From a candidate division KSB1 bacterium (GTDB lineage: Bacteria > Zhuqueibacterota > Zhuqueibacteria > Thermofontimicrobiales > Thermofontimicrobiaceae), in assembly GCA_034506395.1 (NCBI GenBank), contig JAPDPQ010000004.1, positions 62,001 to 126,000 on the forward strand: a stretch of 64,000 nt of DNA, given 5' to 3'. The notes under the pieces were generated by a model. That model worked only from the letters and a program-made list of their open reading frames with translations, did no database searches and was not told the DNA's origin. Positions 37,799 through 45,941 of this stretch are shown here, piece after piece. The position numbers were made by a program, and so were the translations under genes. The stretch's first letter is position 1; each line of letters begins with the position of its first letter.

Positions 37799-38788
37799 TC
37801 ATGGCACTTCGATCTTGTTAATGATCTTTCTCACGACGTCTTCAGCAGTGACCTCTTCAGCTTCGGCTTCGTAGGTCACAATGATGCGATGCCGGAGCAC
37901 ATCCATGGCGATCGAGCGGACATCTTCAGGGGTCACATAGCCGCGATGCCGCAAAAAAGCATGAGCCTTTGAGGCCATGGATAGATAGATCGACGCTCGA
38001 GGCGAAGCCCCATACTGGATCAAATCGGTCAGATCGTCCAATCCGTATTCCTTTGGGTTCCTCGTGGCAAATACAATATCTATGATATATCGCTCAATTT
38101 TTTCATCGATATAAATATCATGAACCACCTCTCGCGCTCGAATAATCTCCTGCGGAGATACGACTGGATTCGCTCGAGGAAGACGTCGCTGGGTCATACG
38201 ACGCATAATTTCCAGTTCCTCTTCTTTGCTGGGATAGCCGATGGCGACCTTTAACATAAAACGATCGATCTGCGCTTCTGGCAGCGGATAAGTCCCCTCC
38301 TGTTCGATCGGGTTCTGGGTGGCTAAAACCAGAAATGGATCATCCAACGGGTAAGTGGTCTCGCCAATCGTGACTTGCCGCTCTTGCATGGCCTCCAATA
38401 GTGCCGATTGCACTTTGGCGGGCGACCGGTTAATTTCATCGGCAAGGATCAAATTGGCGAAAATGGGGCCCTTTTTTGTGGTAAATTTGCCATTGCTCTG
38501 ATCATAAATCAGCGTCCCAATCAAATCGGCAGGCAAAAGGTCAGGTGTAAACTGAATCCGCTGAAATTTGGTTTGGATGGTATTGGACAGCGTCTTGACC
38601 GCAAGTGTTTTGGCCAAGCCAGGAACTCCCTCCAAATGGATATGGCCGTTGCACAACAACCCGATCAATAGCCGCTCGATCATATATTTTTGTCCTACAA
38701 TCACCCGACTGACCTCAGTCATGATTTTATCGACAAATTCACTCTCTTTTTTGATCCGTTCATTCAACGCTTGAATATCGACGTTCAT
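37799..38788 (-). CDS. moxR: MoxR-family AAA+ ATPase
   Basis: 329 residues. The Walker A motif is at residues 54-61 (GVPGLAKT). Walker B and the downstream helix read LILADEINRSPAKVQSALLEAM. Sensor 1 (ATQNPIEQEGTYPLPEAQ) and the MoxR lid domain with a late arginine-rich helix follow. Length is typical (about 320-330). The ATG is preceded by a strong GAGGAGG at five bases. MoxR ATPases act as chaperones that assemble or activate VWA-domain complexes. The DUF58 and bat genes downstream on the same strand are the expected partners. Confidence 0.95.
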   Translation of the reverse strand: MNVDIQALNERIKKESEFVDKIMTEVSRVIVGQKYMIERLLIGLLCNGHIHLEGVPGLAKTLAVKTLSNTIQTKFQRIQFTPDLLPADLIGTLIYDQSNGKFTTKKGPIFANLILADEINRSPAKVQSALLEAMQERQVTIGETTYPLDDPFLVLATQNPIEQEGTYPLPEAQIDRFMLKVAIGYPSKEEELEIMRRMTQRRLPRANPVVSPQEIIRAREVVHDIYIDEKIERYIIDIVFATRNPKEYGLDDLTDLIQYGASPRASIYLSMASKAHAFLRHRGYVTPEDVRSIAMDVLRHRIIVTYEAEAEEVTAEDVVRKIINKIEVP

Positions 38789-38932
38789 CGTACCTCCTCG
38801 TATGATTAGCCAATTTGAGTTTCTATATTTTCAGTCAAGAAACCGTCATTTTTGTCAAATTCTGTTGCATCATCTTTCGGAGAAAAGCTGAAATTGAGCA
38901 CCTTTCGGGCTGACAAAGTCACATCAAGCAAT

Positions 38933-39898
38933 TTATTCATGCGCTTTGGCCAATGGCTTCTGATCTCGAGCTAACCCTAAATTGCGCTCCAAAATCGCTT
39001 CCAACAAAGTATAGGTTCTATCCAATGCGCTGCGCTCCGTCACGTTCCCTGCAAACTTGGCAAGATCGCTCACCGTGAGTATCTCTTGAATATTATTGAC
39101 CAGCGTTGCATCAAGGCTCATTCGATTGAGTTCAGCAATGATATTTTCGGTGGTCGACTCTAAAGCGGGCAATTGGTATTTTTGCGATAAATATCTTCGG
39201 GCAATTTTCGACAAAGACCAAAAAGCATCATTCAATTTAAGCTCTGGTGAGCTCAAATTGACCGATTCGCGGAGCTCTTGAAGAAATTGTTCCTCCAAAG
39301 GAATAATTTTCGCAGCTTCAGCAGCTTTTCTGGCCTGCTGTTGTTTTTTCTTTTGCCAAACAATCAAACCAATGGCTATTAGGACGACGACGAGCGCTAT
39401 TAATAGCCATCTGACCCAAGAGCCACGAGAACCTGGCTCAGGAATCGGATCGATAATCTTAGCGTTCAGCCTCGGAGCAACCAATAGCTCTGCCTCACCT
39501 GTTTCACTGTCTACATAACTAACGACCAGATTTTCGATGTACCCCATGCCCAAAGATTTTGGTTGTAAGACAAACTCAAAAGTACGGGCAGCCTTCACCT
39601 GACCATTCTCAGTCCAGCGCCGATCCCCAGCAGCAGTTTTGACGATCTCAAAATTCGACACAGAGGGATTCTGAATTTCGCTGATCTGATACCGCTTCAC
39701 ATCCCCAGCCCACTCCACAGTCACCAAACACACTACCTGACGATTGAGCGGGACTTCCTTTTTATCCAACTCTGCCGAAATTCTGATTGAAGGAGCGGGG
39801 ACAACGGAGCTGGTATTTTGTGCCCTTCCATCCCAGGATAAACCGATCAGCAGCAATCCAATTACGAATACAGCGAATCGAAGACGATGACTAAGCAT
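38933..39898 (-). CDS. BatD-like/DUF4381-like membrane protein (copy 1)
   Basis: 321 residues from ATG 39896-39898, chosen because GAGGGGA lies just upstream and a signal peptide (ends DGRAQ) follows; an earlier in-frame start at 40003 would add a basic leader of 35 residues. One Ig-like periplasmic domain (LNRQVVCLVTVEWAGD) is followed by a transmembrane helix at about 165-185 (WLLIALVVVLIAIGLIVW). A cytoplasmic helical domain follows (SLSKIARRYLSQKYQLPAL, SDLAKFAGNV), similar in motif order to those of the gene at 34.5 kb and of BatD. It stands directly upstream of moxR and heads the cluster after the terminator at 40.2 kb. Confidence 0.8.
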   Translation of the reverse strand: MLSHRLRFAVFVIGLLLIGLSWDGRAQNTSSVVPAPSIRISAELDKKEVPLNRQVVCLVTVEWAGDVKRYQISEIQNPSVSNFEIVKTAAGDRRWTENGQVKAARTFEFVLQPKSLGMGYIENLVVSYVDSETGEAELLVAPRLNAKIIDPIPEPGSRGSWVRWLLIALVVVLIAIGLIVWQKKKQQQARKAAEAAKIIPLEEQFLQELRESVNLSSPELKLNDAFWSLSKIARRYLSQKYQLPALESTTENIIAELNRMSLDATLVNNIQEILTVSDLAKFAGNVTERSALDRTYTLLEAILERNLGLARDQKPLAKAHE

Positions 39899-40309
39899 AT
39901 TCCCCTCAATGTTTTTTTCTAATAGACTTCTGGTGCGGCGAAAAAGTTTTGGATTCATTGGTCGCCTAACAAGTCCTGATGAGTTTGGACGATTAAATCG
40001 CAATTGAAGTCCCAGAAATGATTAGAGCAAAAAATCGGACAGAAAAGTGCTCAAACAATCATTGATAAGCTTAACAGTGAAGCACCGCTTTACACTCGCA
40101 TTTTTGGTTTGAAACGATGAAAAGGAGTACTTCGTTTTTTATGATTCACTTCAAGCCCGATGGCTTTCACTGCTGTCATCTTACAAAGAAAAAGCCGATA
40201 ATTAATTAAATTAGTCGCCCCTATTAATTAACAAATCGGCTTTTTAAGAAGTCTAAGATGTTACAATGTGAAATCTGCTCAAGGAGTTTGCCATTCAGAG
40301 ATGAATTGC
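39899..40309. other. intergenic region upstream of the MoxR-Bat cluster
   Basis: About 410 bases. It holds the leader region of the first BatD-like gene and the strong hairpin terminator described separately. The stretch 40000-40180 presumably contains the cluster promoter, but no clear -35/-10 pair with 16-18 base spacing is visible. Confidence 0.5.
40189..40245 (-). terminator. bidirectional hairpin terminator
   Basis: AAAAAGCCGAT (40189-40199) and ATCGGCTTTTT (40235-40245) form a perfect 11-base inverted repeat. The interior also pairs, through an ATTAATTAA-type arm. Each strand therefore ends in a GC stem followed by T residues. On the minus strand it terminates the TPR lipoprotein gene ending at 40310. 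It separates that gene from the MoxR-Bat cluster. Confidence 0.8.
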
Positions 40310-40846
40310 CTATCGCGTCGTCGTTGGATTTGCGATATTCGAATCTGCGGTTGCTTCACGATCGCCCTTTAAAAAGTCTAGCTCGTTAATGTCTTTTCCG
40401 AGATACTCTAATTCCCATTTTACCGAGCTGACCAATTCATGCTGGGGGTACTGCTCTAAGAATTTTTGGTAATACTTTCTGGCTTCTGCGGTGTCGCTGA
40501 TGCTGTTCGCGTAGTGATAACCAATCATGAATAAGGATTGTGCGGCAAATTTACTATTGGGGTACTTCTTTAGCAGTTGTTTGTGAGCTTCGACAGCATG
40601 CTCGAAATCCATCAGGTTGTTTGAATACATCTGTCCGACTTTAAACAACAATGAATCGGCAAAATTTGCCTTCGGAAAGTCCTTAATGAGCTGTTCATAG
40701 ATCTCGATAGCTTCTTTAAATTTCTCCTGTCGTTCCAGTTGAAATGCCTCCGCATAAAGCTGTTCTTTAGTCTTTTTAGGACCACAATTGACGAACAGAA
40801 ACATACCAACTGCTAAGATGAGGATCACAAAAACAATGCGATTCAT
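40310..40846 (-). CDS. TPR lipoprotein (BamD/YbgF-like)
   Basis: 178 residues. The leader ends FLFVNC, so Cys21 is a candidate lipid site with Asn at -1. Three TPR-type repeats follow (YAEAFQLERQEKFKEAIEIY, YSNNLMDFEHAVEAH, ARKYYQKFLEQYPQHELV) with the (Y/F)PxSxxA spacing of BamD and YbgF/CpoB proteins. It is shorter than BamD (about 240), so an accessory or partner role in outer-membrane assembly is more likely than the core one. GGGAGA precedes the ATG. Terminators lie on both sides (40.19 kb and 41.05 kb), suggesting a single-gene transcript. Confidence 0.8.
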   Translation of the reverse strand: MNRIVFVILILAVGMFLFVNCGPKKTKEQLYAEAFQLERQEKFKEAIEIYEQLIKDFPKANFADSLLFKVGQMYSNNLMDFEHAVEAHKQLLKKYPNSKFAAQSLFMIGYHYANSISDTAEARKYYQKFLEQYPQHELVSSVKWELEYLGKDINELDFLKGDREATADSNIANPTTTR

Positions 40847-41229
40847 TATCCATCTCTCCCGTTTAATGATTAACCATTCAATTTGCCATCAAAGTCAGCC
40901 ATGTGAGCCATGTAACTCCAGAACAGTGGATTTAAAAAGCTTGAAAATTCAGCTCACTTAAATTTTAATTTTAATAGTGATAGCTTATGTGCTTAAAGCG
41001 GTTATCACTCCCCTTCAACTTTTCTGCTCATAAAAAGTTCCGGGTGAGACAAAAATAAAAAAACCTGGCATATGTTAAGATGCCAGGTCGAATGAAAAAA
41101 TGCAGCCACAAACAGGGGACTATTTTATTTTCAATCAATACCTAAAGTTCTTCGGATGGGATGAACCAATACTCATTATCAAATTTTGCCTTCAATGGTT
41201 GGTGGTTCATCATTCATACAATCCCAAGG
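40847..41229. other. intergenic region between TPR lipoprotein and LysM-like genes
   Basis: About 380 bases with no convincing gene. It carries the minus-strand terminator at 41051-41088 and, between it and 40850, the presumed promoter of the TPR lipoprotein. No other structure is seen. Confidence 0.5.
41051..41088 (-). terminator. Rho-independent terminator
   Basis: ACCTGGCAT (41063-41071) and ATGCCAGGT (41080-41088) form a nine-pair stem with an eight-base loop. On the minus strand it is followed by a long T-rich run (complement of the A-run at 41051-41062). It ends the minus-strand LysM-like gene whose stop is at 41230. Confidence 0.85.
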
Positions 41230-41859
41230 CTAATTTGCGCCTTGCAATACTGCAAGACTTGCGGCAATGGGCGCTTCATTCCGCTCAGCCAGTTCATAGT
41301 CAACCAGCCTACTTTTATCGACAGCAATCGATTCATCTTTTGAGATCCCAGCCAGCGCCAAGCTTTGGATCTTTTGACGATAGCGAAAATAAATAGCAAT
41401 GCTAAAACTCAGAGAGAGCAGACATGCAAAAACCACTAGCATGAACAGCGCGGTGCTGGGATGCCAGGTTGTCATATCGGTTGTTTTATCAAATTTGCTT
41501 GGTGAACTGCCGAATTGAACCAACGCTGAACTCATTGCAATTTCATCATCAGGCATAAAGCTCGATTCTAATCCCTGGTATCTCATGCTTACTATTGCCT
41601 CATAACTGGGAATGATCAAATTAGAGTGATTCACAGCTCGATCGATTCGAACAAGCCGATTGACTAGTTCTAATTCTGAGGCAAATTGTTTATCGCCATA
41701 GTATTGCTTCGAAATTTTCTCAAAAAATGCAAGGCGTTCTTTATTGGAATGGCTCATTTGGGCTTGATCCTCTGCGCCATTCTGAGAAAAGATCGGTTGA
41801 TTAGCTATTATCATCAAGATTGACAAAATGAAAATTGCTACTAACTTCTTGGTCATCAT
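41230..41859 (-). CDS. small membrane protein with divergent LysM-like segment
   Basis: 209 residues. The signal peptide ends IFSQN. Residues about 40-90 (FFEKISKQYYGDKQFASELE, NRLVRIDRAVNHSNLIIPSY) follow the LysM pattern seen in membrane TPR/LysM proteins (YYGD, then N, then NPDLI, then IP), but are divergent. A transmembrane helix lies at about 137-158, and a short cytoplasmic tail ends the protein. A strong AAGGAGGT precedes the ATG. The function is unknown; a peptidoglycan-associated inner-membrane protein is a plausible guess. It forms a single-gene unit, with a terminator just downstream, divergent from the GH116 gene. Confidence 0.7.
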   Translation of the reverse strand: MMTKKLVAIFILSILMIIANQPIFSQNGAEDQAQMSHSNKERLAFFEKISKQYYGDKQFASELELVNRLVRIDRAVNHSNLIIPSYEAIVSMRYQGLESSFMPDDEIAMSSALVQFGSSPSKFDKTTDMTTWHPSTALFMLVVFACLLSLSFSIAIYFRYRQKIQSLALAGISKDESIAVDKSRLVDYELAERNEAPIAASLAVLQGAN

Positions 41860-42218
41860 CGTTTACCTCCTTGACTGCTTTTATCTAATTCATCCTACTA
41901 ACAACCGATGTTCGCGAAAAGGCATCCTCATCTAAAAGCTGCGCATCTCTTTTATAGGTTTTTATCCCAAAATCGCTGCCCGAATTTAGATATTTCAATC
42001 GATTGATTTACGAATCTAAGGCTTTGGGGCGCTTTTTCCCGCAGCATCGATCAAAATCACCAGTCGAACCATGAAAAATTATATTGGATTTGCAAAAATA
42101 TATTATTAATTTTAGGCAAAACGAAAAGTGATTTGCCGCACATTCTTCAGTTTTAGCAGCATTGAAAGCAAATTTTTTTATCCCTTAAAGACCTAAAATC
42201 AAAGAACTGGGAGGATCT
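41860..42218. other. divergent promoter region between LysM-like and GH116 genes
   Basis: About 360 bases, AT-rich between 42070 and 42115. TTGGAT at 42084 with TAATTT at 42107 (17-base spacing) is a weak promoter candidate for the GH116 gene. No hairpin, gene or operator repeat is evident. Confidence 0.4.
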
Positions 42219-44987
42219 ATGATGATATTAAAATTGCTGTATGTCGGAATGTTTATCTTGGGCTCGACTATTTTGGCCTTAGCTGCCCAGCCTTACGACA
42301 AAAAAGTGCTCTATGATTTCTCTCCTATCAAAACCTTACGGGGAGATTATTTAAAAGAGGTTGCTTTTCCAATTGGAGGTATTGGGACAGGGAATATCAC
42401 TTTAGGAGGCCGGGGTGAATTGCGGGACTGGGAGATCTTTAATCGGCCTGGAAAGGGCAAGCAGCTCAATCTGACTTTTTTTAGTATTTGGATGCGGGCT
42501 AAAGGCCAGCCTGCTGTTGCTAAGATCTTGGAGCGAAAGTTCTTCCCTCCCTATACTGGCTGGATGGGTTTCCCGCGCAACAATCTTGCTGGAGTTCCGC
42601 GCTTCAATGAAATTGAGTTTCGGGGAGAATACCCCTTCGGATGGTTGAAGTTTTTCGATCCGAAGATCCCGCTCACCATCGAATTGGAAGCCTATAATCC
42701 ATTCATCCCATTAGATCCAGATAATAGCGGCATCCCAGCGGCCATTTTTAACTGGACCATCACGAATCCGCTCGACGTCCCAGTAGAAGCAGCGATTTGT
42801 CTCTCCATGCAAAATCCAATCGGCACCGATGGCAAAACGTTTGACTCGAAATTGGTGCACAGCGGGATCAATGAATTCTTGACTGACGGTACCCTGAGTG
42901 GGATAAAATTCAGTTCTAGTTACCTATCGGAAGATGACATCCGGTTTGGCACCATGGCAATCATGACCCCAGCGAAAGAGCTCAATGTACTGACTTGCTG
43001 GTATCGCGGTGGATGGTGGGATAATGCACATATTTTCTGGGACGATTTTTCTGATGACGGCTGGATCGCTGATCGTCGAGAAAAAGCAATTTCGCCAGAG
43101 AGCCATACGGATGTCGCTTCATTAAATGTACATTTTCAACTTTCTCCAAAAGAACGCAGGAAGATCCCTTTTTACCTTACTTGGCATTTTCCGCAGCGAG
43201 AAAATTACTGGAATAGCGAGCCAGAGGTTCATGGCAAAAAAATGACCAATTATTACGCCACCAAATTCGCTGATGCCGTCACCGTGGCTCGTTACTTGGT
43301 CGATCATCTGGATTATCTGGAAGGACAATCCCGACAATTCCACCATGCCCTATTCAGCAGCACGCTCCCGAATTTTGTCCTCGATGCCGTTGGTTCTCAA
43401 TTGTCGATATTGAAAACCAATACAGTGATGAGAATTCATGATGGACCATTTTTTGGGTTTGAGGGGATTTCTGATGAAGCTGGCTGCTGTTGGATGAATT
43501 GCAGCCACGTATGGAACTATGCGCAAACAGTCGCTTTTTTGTTCCCTTCTCTGGAACGCTCCGCTCGCGAAACCGACTTTTTGCATAATACATATGATAA
43601 TGGTTACATGCCGTTTCGATCGCTGGTTCCGCTCGGTGATTACCGATGGAAATTCAAGCCCTGCGCAGATGGTCAAATGGGGGCTATCTTAAGGGCTTAT
43701 CGAGAATGGAAGTTGTCTGGCGATAATGCCTGGTTAGCTCGATTGTGGCCCAAAATCAAGGCCTCGTTGGAATTCGCCTGGAAAGGGGTCGGAGACATTC
43801 CAGAATCTTTACAATGGCAGAAAGAGAACCTTCCAGTTCCGTGGGATGGAAACAAAGATGGGGTCATCGAAGGCGAGCAGCACAATACTTATGACATCGA
43901 ATTTTATGGACCGAACACCATGACCGGCTCTCTTTATCTGGCAGCATTAAAGGCAGCCGCTGAAATGGCTCGTTTCATGGATGATTCGAATGCCGCGAAT
44001 ACTTATCTGCAACTCTATAAAAATGGGAGTGCCCAATATGACGCCTTGCTCTGGAACGGCAAATTTTATGTGCAAAAGATTCACGTGGCCGAGGGAATTC
44101 AAATTCCGGCTCATTTGCAATTGCAAAAGGACGACCTGTGCTGCCCATCCAAAGCTTCTCAATATGGGAAAAAAGGCGAGCTCGATCAAAGCAATATTCC
44201 AAAATATCAATTCGGTAAAGGCTGTCTCTCTGACCAATTACTAGGTCAATTCGCTGCTTTTGTCACCGGATTGGGGTATATCATGGAACCATCCCACGTG
44301 AAGCGTGCCCTCCAATCGATTTTTGAGCATAATTTTCAAACCGACTTAGCCAATTTTTCGAATGTACAGCGGGTTTATGCGCTCAATGATGAGGCGGGAC
44401 TGTTATTGTGCACTTGGCCCGATGGCGATCGACCAGCTCTTCCGTTCGTTTATTCAGACGAAGTCTGGACTGGGATTGAGTACCAGGTAGCTGCCAGTTT
44501 AATCTACGCTGGGTTGATTGATGAAGGGTTGACGTTGGTAAAAGCCGTCCGCGATCGCCATGATGGCTTGCGCCGCAATCCCTGGGACGAGTTCGAATGT
44601 GGTCATCATTATGCCCGGGCACTGGCCTCATGGGCGGTATTATTGGCGATTTCTGGGTTTCAATACGACGGTGTGAAACAGATGATGGGATTTTCTCCAG
44701 TCATTCATCTTGATCAATTTCAAGTGTTCTGGTCATGCGGCACCGGCTGGGGGATCTTTTCTCAAAATCCGATAAAGATCTCCCTTAAAGTTCTATTTGG
44801 AGAACTCCTATTGAGCCAATTCAGTTTTTCGGCAGACCCAAAATCGGATGTTCGTGCCGTTATGCTGGACAAAAATACCATTACCTTCAAATCTGTTTAT
44901 AAGCGACCTCAGCGGCACATCCAGTTCGATAAGCCATTGAAAATTTCATCAGGGTCGGAGTTGAATTTCATGTTAAAAGCAAAATGA
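42219..44987 (+). CDS. secreted GH116-family glucosidase (GBA2-like)
   Basis: 922 residues. The signal peptide ends LALAAQ. The N-terminal beta-domain shows the GH116 hallmark FPIGGIGTGNITLGGRGEL and RDWEIFNRP. The catalytic alpha/alpha domain contains NCSHVWNYAQTVAFLFP and EGEQHNTYDIEFYGPNT, in which Asp559 fits the acid/base position of GBA2-type enzymes. ECGHHYARALASWAVL near the C-terminus is also family-typical. GGGAGGA lies just before the paired ATGs (42219/42222). A beta-glucosidase or beta-xylosidase acting in the periplasm is expected; the substrate is unresolved. There is no T9SS tail. Confidence 0.88.
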   Translation: MMILKLLYVGMFILGSTILALAAQPYDKKVLYDFSPIKTLRGDYLKEVAFPIGGIGTGNITLGGRGELRDWEIFNRPGKGKQLNLTFFSIWMRAKGQPAVAKILERKFFPPYTGWMGFPRNNLAGVPRFNEIEFRGEYPFGWLKFFDPKIPLTIELEAYNPFIPLDPDNSGIPAAIFNWTITNPLDVPVEAAICLSMQNPIGTDGKTFDSKLVHSGINEFLTDGTLSGIKFSSSYLSEDDIRFGTMAIMTPAKELNVLTCWYRGGWWDNAHIFWDDFSDDGWIADRREKAISPESHTDVASLNVHFQLSPKERRKIPFYLTWHFPQRENYWNSEPEVHGKKMTNYYATKFADAVTVARYLVDHLDYLEGQSRQFHHALFSSTLPNFVLDAVGSQLSILKTNTVMRIHDGPFFGFEGISDEAGCCWMNCSHVWNYAQTVAFLFPSLERSARETDFLHNTYDNGYMPFRSLVPLGDYRWKFKPCADGQMGAILRAYREWKLSGDNAWLARLWPKIKASLEFAWKGVGDIPESLQWQKENLPVPWDGNKDGVIEGEQHNTYDIEFYGPNTMTGSLYLAALKAAAEMARFMDDSNAANTYLQLYKNGSAQYDALLWNGKFYVQKIHVAEGIQIPAHLQLQKDDLCCPSKASQYGKKGELDQSNIPKYQFGKGCLSDQLLGQFAAFVTGLGYIMEPSHVKRALQSIFEHNFQTDLANFSNVQRVYALNDEAGLLLCTWPDGDRPALPFVYSDEVWTGIEYQVAASLIYAGLIDEGLTLVKAVRDRHDGLRRNPWDEFECGHHYARALASWAVLLAISGFQYDGVKQMMGFSPVIHLDQFQVFWSCGTGWGIFSQNPIKISLKVLFGELLLSQFSFSADPKSDVRAVMLDKNTITFKSVYKRPQRHIQFDKPLKISSGSELNFMLKAK

Positions 44988-45159
44988 CACGCTGTTCAAA
45001 TAATCATAAACTGGTAATTCAATTGGCCCATTTGCTCGGCCTTTTCATTCCAGGATTTTCTTGCAATTTTTTGCACAAAATCATTATTTCCGTTTAATTG
45101 CATAGGTCCGATCCTTAAATGTTTTGCATGATCGAGTTTGTTTGCAACAGAATTATTAC

Positions 45160-45188
45160 TTGATTTTGTGAACAAAAAAGTTTATCTT
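45160..45188 (+). promoter_or_regulatory. putative promoter of the methyltransferase gene
   Basis: TTGATT (45160-45165) and TATCTT (45183-45188) have 17-base spacing and lie 50 bases upstream of the ATG at 45238, in an otherwise gene-free stretch. Confidence 0.45.
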
Positions 45189-45237
45189 CACGGAAAAATC
45201 AACAAACGATCACTGATATTTATTCAGCGAGGACAAC

Positions 45238-45804
45238 ATGAACGGACAACAGGATTACGATTCCAATTATCAGCGGATCGCGAAATTGCTCGCTAAAAAT
45301 TACATTCATCGTTTCATTAAACCTGATGCATTATCCATTCTTCCTGAACTGAGACTTCGGGAGAACATCAAGATTTTAGATGTTGGCTGTGGAAATGGAA
45401 GACTGCTTTTTAAGCTGGCTTCATTTATGGACTCATGCGAACTCCATGGGATCGATATCCGGCCTGAGCGAATTCGAAAAAATCAGGCAAAGAATCGATA
45501 CCCCAATTTGAATTTCCACTGCTGTCCAGCAGACAATCTTCCTTTTCCAAGCGAATATTTCGACTTGATCACATGCACAAGCGCGCTTCAGAAATTCCCT
45601 CAAAAGGTTCGATCGCTGGATGAAATGCATCGCGTGCTGAAAACCAAAGGGGATTTGTACATTTTGGAAGGAATTCGAGATAATGAATGGAAAAACAAAT
45701 TTGAAAAAATCTTGCGGCAATCGAAATTCATTCGTCCAGAAAAAAAATTCCTCCCACAAACAGCGTTGTTCAGCAAAAGTTACTTGATTCATTACGTGAA
45801 ATAA
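45238..45804 (+). CDS. class I SAM-dependent methyltransferase
   Basis: 188 residues. Motif I reads ILDVGCGNGRLL (Asp48-Gly54), the acidic loop GIDIRPERI follows, and the later DLITCTSALQKFP and VLKTKGDLYILEG strands complete a Methyltransf_11 core of near-minimal size. The ATG is preceded by GAGGA. The enzyme is soluble. The substrate is not evident from neighbours, a GH116 enzyme and an M28 peptidase. The Asp-Asn N-terminal region (QQDYDSNYQRIAKLLAKNYI) resembles lipid- or quinone-methylating relatives only loosely. Confidence 0.88.
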   Translation: MNGQQDYDSNYQRIAKLLAKNYIHRFIKPDALSILPELRLRENIKILDVGCGNGRLLFKLASFMDSCELHGIDIRPERIRKNQAKNRYPNLNFHCCPADNLPFPSEYFDLITCTSALQKFPQKVRSLDEMHRVLKTKGDLYILEGIRDNEWKNKFEKILRQSKFIRPEKKFLPQTALFSKSYLIHYVK

Positions 45805-45941
45805 AAAAGCCTTTTTCTCACAACAAAATGGGAAGGTTTATTAGCTTGATCATTTGAACAAAATCGAAATCATTAATCGGATTCTTTGATTACGGTTCGC
45901 AGTTCGCAAGTCTGCGACCTCATCTTATGAATGGAGTAGCA

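Noticed and set aside
45433..45792. 119-codon frame antisense to the methyltransferase
   Set aside because: It is a shadow of the methyltransferase frame.
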